Origin: CAYMCQ01 sp964389025
GTDB taxonomy: Bacteria; Verrucomicrobiota; Verrucomicrobiia; Limisphaerales; CAYMCQ01
NCBI GenBank assembly: GCA_964389025.1
Contig: CAYMCQ010000005.1
Location: 1 to 64,000 of the forward strand
Direction: 5' to 3'
DNA: 64,000 nucleotides
Shown here: positions 59,563-64,000 of the stretch, one piece after another
Layout of the letters: each line of letters begins with the position of its first letter
Numbering within the stretch: the stretch's first letter is position 1
Position numbers and translations under genes: made by a program
Notes under the pieces: model-generated
Told to the model about the DNA's origin: nothing
Database searches by the model: none
The model's input: only the letters and a program-made list of their open reading frames with translations

Positions 59563-62500
59563 ATGAGCAGTCCGCTGGAATTTACATTGAACGGCAAGCC
59601 GGTTCGCGTCGAAGCGGTTTCGCCGAACATGACTCTGCTCGATTTTTTGCGCGGCAGCGGCTTGACCGGCTCTAAGGAAGGTTGCGCGGAAGGTGATTGC
59701 GGCGCGTGCTCCGTCGTCATTGTGGACCGCGATGCAACTGGGAAAACGTGCTATCGCTCGATTAATTCCTGTCTTGTGCCGATCTGTTTGCTCGCTGGCC
59801 GGGAGATTGTTTCCGTCGAAGGTATTGGCTGTTCCGCGAAGATGCATCCAGTGCAGCGCGAAATGGTCAAGCATTTCGGCTCGCAATGCGGCTACTGCAC
59901 GCCCGGTTTCATCTGCTCGCTGTTCGAGGGCTACTACCGCGACGACCTCCGCACGCAGGACGATCTTGATGACCAGCTTTCCGGCAATCTTTGCCGCTGC
60001 ACCGGCTACCGCCCGATTCGCGACGCGGCGATGGAGGCTTTTGGCGATCGGCCATCGGCTATCGGCGATGATGTTTTTGCAGAACGTCTCAAGAAATCCA
60101 ATGGCAAACCCGGCGCAGCTAACTACGAAAACAACGGGGAAAAGTTCCTCCGTCCTGCATCACTCGCCGACTTGTTGCGCCTGCTGAAAGAAAACCCCGA
60201 CGCGCGAATGATCGCCGGAGCGACGGAGCTTGGCCTCGACATCACCAAGCGTTACAAAAAATTTCCCGCGCTCATTTCCGTCGAAGCCGTGCCGGAGTTG
60301 AAGGAAATCAAGAAAACGGATTCCGAATGGCACATCGGCGCGGCGGCGACATTGACTGAGATCGAAGCAACGGTTGCAACGGAAATTCCCGCGCTGGACG
60401 ACATGCTGCGCGTCTTTGGCTCGCGACAAATCCGCAATCGCGCCACAATGGGCGGCAACATCGTCACCGCCTCGCCCATCGGCGACAGCGCGCCGGTGTT
60501 GCTCGCGCTGGACGCGAAGGTCGTCATCGCGTCGCTTCAAAGTAGCGCGGGCTTCCAGCCTGCGCAGGAGGCAGGCAAGATGCCCGCCCTACTTTCAGAG
60601 CGCGTCGTTCCGATCAGCGAATTCTTCATCGCCTACCGAAGAACTGCGCTTCAACCGGGGGAAGTCTTGAAAACCATCATCGTGCCGCGCGGTGTTCCGG
60701 CAAAAGGCCTGACGCGAAAATGCGAGTGGTTCAAGGTTTCCAAGCGCCGCGAGATGGACATCAGCACCGTGGCTGGGTGTTTTACCGTTGATTTGGATGG
60801 GAAGAAAATCGTGCGCAACGTCCGGCTGGCCTACGGCGGTGTTGCTGCGATGCCCTCGCGGGCGAAGAAAACGGAAGCTGCGCTGCTTGGAAAAGTTTGG
60901 AGCGAGGAAACAATTCAAGAGGCTCTGCCGATTTTGCAGACTGAATTCACGCCGATTTCCGACGTGCGAGGCGATGCGGAGTTTCGGCGCGGATTGATCA
61001 CGAGTTTGTTGGAGAAGTTTTTTCATTCCGTTTCGGAGGGACGAGTTACACGAGTCCCTAATTTCGAAAACCAGAGTTTGAGGCTCGTGGAACTTGCCCC
61101 TCCGAAAAAAAATGTTTGCGCTGTTCCCCACGAAAGCGCGCACAAGCACGTCACCGGCGAGGCGATTTATGCGGACGATCAAACGGCGTTCCGCCCGATG
61201 CTCGAAGTCTGGCCGGTCTGCTCGCCCCACGCGCGCGCGAGGATTTTGAAACGCGACGCGACTGCCGCCCGCAAAATGCCCGGCATCAAAGCCGTCCTCA
61301 TGGCCGAAGATGTTCCCGGACACAACGACACCGGCACGAAAAACGACGAGCCGTTGTTCGCGGCCAAGGAAGTTTTGTTTCACGAACAGATCGTGGCGCT
61401 CGTCGTTGGTGAATCGCAGGAGGCTTGTCGCGCCGCTGCTTCGAAAGTCATTGTTGAATACGAACCGCTCGCGCCGGTTCTCACGCTCAAGCAGGCATTG
61501 GCAGCAAAAAGTTTTCACAACGAACCGAATTTTATTCGGCGCGGCGACGCGGAACGCGCGTTAAGCGATGCCCCGCTGACGTTCGAAGGTGAGTTCGAGC
61601 TTGGCGGGCAGGAACATTTTTATCTCGAATCGCAGGCGGCTTGGGCCGAGCGCGGCGAGGATGGCTCGATGTTTGTCGCATCTTCAACGCAGCATCCGTC
61701 CGAAGTTCAAATGGTCGTTGCGCACCTGCTGCATCAGCCGATCAACAAAATCGTCGTGCAATGCCCGCGAATGGGCGGTGGTTTCGGCGGCAAGGAAACT
61801 CAAGCGGCGATTCCGGCGGCGCTCGCGGCGCTCGCATCGCATCACACCGGCAAACCGGTGCGCGTCCGTTTCAATCGCGATCAGGACATGGCCATCACCG
61901 GCCATCGCCATCCGTTTTTTGCGAAGTTCAAGGTCGGCTTCGACGAGCAAGGTGTGTTGCGCGCGGCGAAAGTTCATCTCTGGTCGAACGGCGGCTGGTC
62001 GCAGGATCTGTCGCAGGCAGTGACCGACCGCGCATTGTTTCACCTCGACAACGCCTACTACATTCCGTCGGTGGAATTTCGCGGACAGGTTGCGAAAACA
62101 AATTTGTCGTCGAACACGGCGTTTCGCGGATTCGGCGGGCCGCAGGGAATGCTGGTCATTGAGGAAATTCTGGATCGCATCGCGCGACGACTCGGTTTGC
62201 CGCCGGAAAATGTGCGCGAACGGAATCTTTATCATGGCAAAGGTGAAACGAACACCACGCATTACGGGCAGGAGATAGAAGACAATCGGATTCAGACGGT
62301 CTGGCAGGAGTTGAAAAAATCTTCCGCGCTCGAACAGCGGCGCAATGAAACCGCGGAGTGGAACGCGGCGCATCCACATTGCAAACGCGGCATCGCTATC
62401 ACGCCGGTGAAGTTTGGAATTTCATTCACCGTCACTCATCTAAACCAAGCGGGCGCGTTTGTTTTGATTTATCAGGACGGCACGGTGCAATTGAATCACG

Positions 62501-63513
62501 GCGGAACTGAAATGGGCCAGGGCCTGCACACGAACGTGGCGATGATTGCGGCGAACGAACTTGGCGTGAAGCTGGAGAACATCCGCGTCATGCCGACGAG
62601 CACCGACAAAGTGCCAAACACTTCCGCGACGGCGGCGTCTGCGGGAACGGATTTGAACGGCGCGGCGATTAAGAATGCGTGTGAGATTTTGCGCGCCAGA
62701 CTTGTGCCCGTCGCGGCGGAACTTGTAGCAGCCGAGATAACGAGGCTTAAATTGAGATCGCCGATAGCCGATAGCCAATCGCCAAGTGATCAGAGCCTCG
62801 TTACCTCGGCTGCTACGGACATGATATTTGCCGACGGTTTCGTTTTCCACCGCGACCATTCGGACACGAAAGTTCCATTCGCAGACGTCGTCAAGAAAGC
62901 TTACCTCGCGCGCGTGAGTCTCTCGACCACGGGCTACTACGCCACGCCGGGAATTCATTGGGACCGAAACGCCGGGCGCGGCAAGCCGTTCCATTATTTC
63001 GCCAACGGCGCGGCGGTGACGGAAGTCGAGGTGGACGGCTTCACGGGGATGCATCGTGTTTTGCGCGTGGACATTTTGCACGACGTCGGCGACTCGGTGA
63101 ACGAAGGCGTGAATCGCGGCCAGATCGAAGGCGGCTTCGTGCAAGGCATGGGCTGGCTGACGACCGAGGAACTCAAGTGGGACGACAAAGGCCGGCTGCT
63201 CACGCATTCGCCGGACACTTACAAAATTCCATCCGTCGGCGACACGCCGCAGATTTTCAACGTGACGTTGCTGAAAAACGCGACGCAAAAAAATGTCGTT
63301 TACGGCAGCAAAGCCGTCGGCGAACCGCCGTTGATGCTGGCGATTTCCGTGCGCGAAGCCATTCGCGACGCCGTCGCGGCCTTTGGTTCAGGAAAAGGCG
63401 AAGTGGCGCTTGCATCGCCGGCGACGTGCGAAGCGATTTTCATGGCGATTCAGAAACAGCGAGAAGTTGGCCGAAAACCTTCTTACCACCCAGAACTTGT
63501 CGCGGCGAAATAA
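59563..63513 (+). CDS. Single-chain xanthine dehydrogenase (FeS, FAD and molybdenum domains fused)
   Basis: 1316 residues from the ATG at 59563 (a TTG at 59557 overlapping the aceB stop is an alternative). Two [2Fe-2S] domains (about 1-155): GCAEGDCGACSV, CGYCTPGF, NLCRCTGY. FAD domain about 185-480 (ARMIAGATELGLDITKRY; RNRATMGGNIVTASPIGDSA). Molybdenum domain about 520-1316: GGQEHFYLES, CPRMGGGFGGKET, NTAFRGFGGPQGM (substrate Arg), GTEMGQGLHTN, SKAVGEPPLMLA (catalytic Glu). It oxidises hypoxanthine/xanthine to urate; aldehyde oxidases are the main alternative. Bacterial enzymes are often split in two subunits, whereas this has the eukaryote-like order in one chain. Three palindromic repeats lie in frame (60540-60594, 61031-61107, 62725-62816). 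Confidence 0.9.
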   Translation: MSSPLEFTLNGKPVRVEAVSPNMTLLDFLRGSGLTGSKEGCAEGDCGACSVVIVDRDATGKTCYRSINSCLVPICLLAGREIVSVEGIGCSAKMHPVQREMVKHFGSQCGYCTPGFICSLFEGYYRDDLRTQDDLDDQLSGNLCRCTGYRPIRDAAMEAFGDRPSAIGDDVFAERLKKSNGKPGAANYENNGEKFLRPASLADLLRLLKENPDARMIAGATELGLDITKRYKKFPALISVEAVPELKEIKKTDSEWHIGAAATLTEIEATVATEIPALDDMLRVFGSRQIRNRATMGGNIVTASPIGDSAPVLLALDAKVVIASLQSSAGFQPAQEAGKMPALLSERVVPISEFFIAYRRTALQPGEVLKTIIVPRGVPAKGLTRKCEWFKVSKRREMDISTVAGCFTVDLDGKKIVRNVRLAYGGVAAMPSRAKKTEAALLGKVWSEETIQEALPILQTEFTPISDVRGDAEFRRGLITSLLEKFFHSVSEGRVTRVPNFENQSLRLVELAPPKKNVCAVPHESAHKHVTGEAIYADDQTAFRPMLEVWPVCSPHARARILKRDATAARKMPGIKAVLMAEDVPGHNDTGTKNDEPLFAAKEVLFHEQIVALVVGESQEACRAAASKVIVEYEPLAPVLTLKQALAAKSFHNEPNFIRRGDAERALSDAPLTFEGEFELGGQEHFYLESQAAWAERGEDGSMFVASSTQHPSEVQMVVAHLLHQPINKIVVQCPRMGGGFGGKETQAAIPAALAALASHHTGKPVRVRFNRDQDMAITGHRHPFFAKFKVGFDEQGVLRAAKVHLWSNGGWSQDLSQAVTDRALFHLDNAYYIPSVEFRGQVAKTNLSSNTAFRGFGGPQGMLVIEEILDRIARRLGLPPENVRERNLYHGKGETNTTHYGQEIEDNRIQTVWQELKKSSALEQRRNETAEWNAAHPHCKRGIAITPVKFGISFTVTHLNQAGAFVLIYQDGTVQLNHGGTEMGQGLHTNVAMIAANELGVKLENIRVMPTSTDKVPNTSATAASAGTDLNGAAIKNACEILRARLVPVAAELVAAEITRLKLRSPIADSQSPSDQSLVTSAATDMIFADGFVFHRDHSDTKVPFADVVKKAYLARVSLSTTGYYATPGIHWDRNAGRGKPFHYFANGAAVTEVEVDGFTGMHRVLRVDILHDVGDSVNEGVNRGQIEGGFVQGMGWLTTEELKWDDKGRLLTHSPDTYKIPSVGDTPQIFNVTLLKNATQKNVVYGSKAVGEPPLMLAISVREAIRDAVAAFGSGKGEVALASPATCEAIFMAIQKQREVGRKPSYHPELVAAK
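60540..60594. repeat. Palindromic repeat (family E) in the XDH FAD domain
   Basis: AAGTAGCGCGGGCTTCCAGC and GCAAGATGCCCGCCCTACTT are inverted arms around CAGGAGG. Translated as SSAGFQPAQEAGKMPALLSE between VVIASLQ and RVVPISEFF, where the family normally has a short turn. Confidence 0.82.
61031..61107. repeat. Palindromic repeat (family F) in the XDH linker
   Basis: TTTCGGAGGGACGAGTTACA and GTGGAACTTGCCCCTCCGAA are inverted arms. It lies in frame between the FAD and molybdenum domains, a flexible segment where extra residues should be tolerated. Confidence 0.82.
62725..62816. repeat. Palindromic repeat (family B) in the XDH molybdenum domain
   Basis: Left arm GTAGCAGCCGAGATAACGAG, right arm CGTTACCTCGGCTGCTAC, with a second short palindromic stretch of GCCGATAGCCGATAGCC inside. 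A related short block, GGCCATCGGCTATCGGCGAT, occurs at about 60048-60068 in the same gene. It is read in frame as about 30 residues (AAEITRLKLRSPIADSQS and on). Confidence 0.85.
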
Positions 63514-63541
63514 TAAGATAAGTAATGGCTAGCGGCATCAC

Positions 63542-63799
63542 ATGTCCTGCATGAACGAAAAGGAGATCAAAGAATTGGAGAAGAACCAACGGTTGTCTGC
63601 ACGGTCGATTCCGATTGGTGCATGCTTCCTCGTGGTCGCTATCTTGGGGCTTTGGCTGCTCGGTAAATTGTTTACAATTTCAGTCTGGGTGCATGTCATC
63701 GTGCTCGGCTTGACGGCCTTCACTTTGATCGGCGACATCTACAATTACTTTTACTGTGGTCGGAAGCTGAAAGCGATTAAGCAAAACCACACTGTGTAA
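63542..63799 (+). CDS. Small protein with two membrane helices
   Basis: 85 residues: charged N-terminus (NEKEIKELEKNQRLSARS), two membrane helices (PIGACFLVVAILGLWLLGKL; VWVHVIVLGLTAFTLIGDIY) and a short basic tail. No family recognised. It follows XDH by 28 bases, but codon use is less GC-biased and there is no clear ribosome binding site, so it may be unrelated to it. A start at 63551 is possible. Confidence 0.6.
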   Translation: MSCMNEKEIKELEKNQRLSARSIPIGACFLVVAILGLWLLGKLFTISVWVHVIVLGLTAFTLIGDIYNYFYCGRKLKAIKQNHTV

Positions 63800-63804
63800 C
63801 ACTC

Positions 63805-63999
63805 CTACCGCACCAACTCAAACTTTCTCGCGTCCGCTCCCTGTTTCTGATAAACCAACTCGGCGCGTTTCTCAATAAACTGCGCCATGATGCTCACGGC
63901 GATTTCCTGCACGCTTTGCGATTTGATGGGAATGCCGACGGGACAGGCGACGCGCTGCAATTGTTCCAGCGTCGCGATTTTTTCCTCGATGAAGTGCTC
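63805..63999 (-). CDS. xdhC: XdhC-family protein, C-terminal end (continues beyond window)
   Basis: 65 residues are visible: EHFIEEKIATLEQLQRVACP, VGIPIKSQSVQEIAVSIMAQ, FIEKRAELVYQKQGADARKF then a stop. The CPVGIPI and QEIAVSIMAQFI blocks match the C-terminus of XdhC/CoxI proteins, which bind molybdenum cofactor, help sulfurate it and insert it into xanthine dehydrogenase. It is encoded convergently to XDH. The short length visible limits certainty, but the neighbour makes the call reasonable. Confidence 0.8.
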   Translation of the reverse strand, partial: EHFIEEKIATLEQLQRVACPVGIPIKSQSVQEIAVSIMAQFIEKRAELVYQKQGADARKFELVR

Positions 64000-64000
64000 G

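Overview
The window looks like chromosomal DNA of a Verrucomicrobiota member, probably of the Pedosphaera/Limisphaerales type. This is an inference from gene content: a futalosine-route menaquinone gene (mqnE), Tat-exported Gfo/Idh/MocA oxidoreductases, very large secreted Ig, NHL and delta-60 proteins, a Gld-type ABC system with DUF4340, and many short palindromic repeats. GC is high, so almost every gene casts long antisense shadow ORFs, which are left out. No rRNA, tRNA or CRISPR array was seen.

Layout. 1-2.2 kb: 3' part of mqnE carrying an in-frame palindromic repeat, a DUF433/DUF5615 toxin-antitoxin-like pair, and an mqnE-like 3' remnant. 2.2-9.3 kb: a secreted alpha/beta hydrolase coupled to a large putative glycoside hydrolase, an XRE regulator divergent from an NHL-propeller protein, a VapBC-like pair, and an HpcH/HpaI aldolase. 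9.6-36.7 kb: a CHASE2 adenylate cyclase, three full-length FecR-TPR-beta-barrel paralogues and a remnant of a fourth, an Ig-repeat secreted protein, a minus-strand operon (two Gfo/Idh/MocA proteins, a discoidin-like protein, an Agl23/ArnT-like membrane protein), and a 1587-residue delta-60/Calx-beta/trypsin fusion with a partial duplicate of its 3' end just upstream. 36.8-47.7 kb: a minus-strand run of HtrA-like protease, GldA/GldF/GldG-type ABC system, DUF4340 protein, AsmA-like protein and a helical-repeat lipid- or membrane-anchored protein. 47.9-52.5 kb: DUF2851 protein, infC, then a decayed island with one IS inside another and an orphan C-terminal piece of elongation factor G. 52.8-64 kb: GAF protein and M20 allantoate/carbamoyl amidohydrolase, a single-chain restriction-modification protein, malate synthase A, a single-chain xanthine dehydrogenase and the end of an XdhC gene. 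The last set fits purine/ureide breakdown: XDH makes urate, an AllC-like enzyme works on the ureide, and malate synthase consumes the glyoxylate formed.

The two most striking themes are these. First, at least eleven kinds of palindromic repeat are scattered through the window. Several lie in frame inside conserved genes (mqnE, a FecR-barrel gene twice, the Agl23-like gene, the DUF4340 gene, XDH three times). The FecR-barrel paralogues supply repeat-free versions of the same sites, so these are real insertions. Others fill convergent gene junctions almost exactly and could act as two-way terminators. Second, FecR-TPR-beta-barrel proteins sit with a CHASE2 cyclase and giant secreted adhesion or protease proteins. 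Remnants suggest this set has been duplicated and partly lost; it is a candidate envelope sensing or export system that I cannot assign to a described one.
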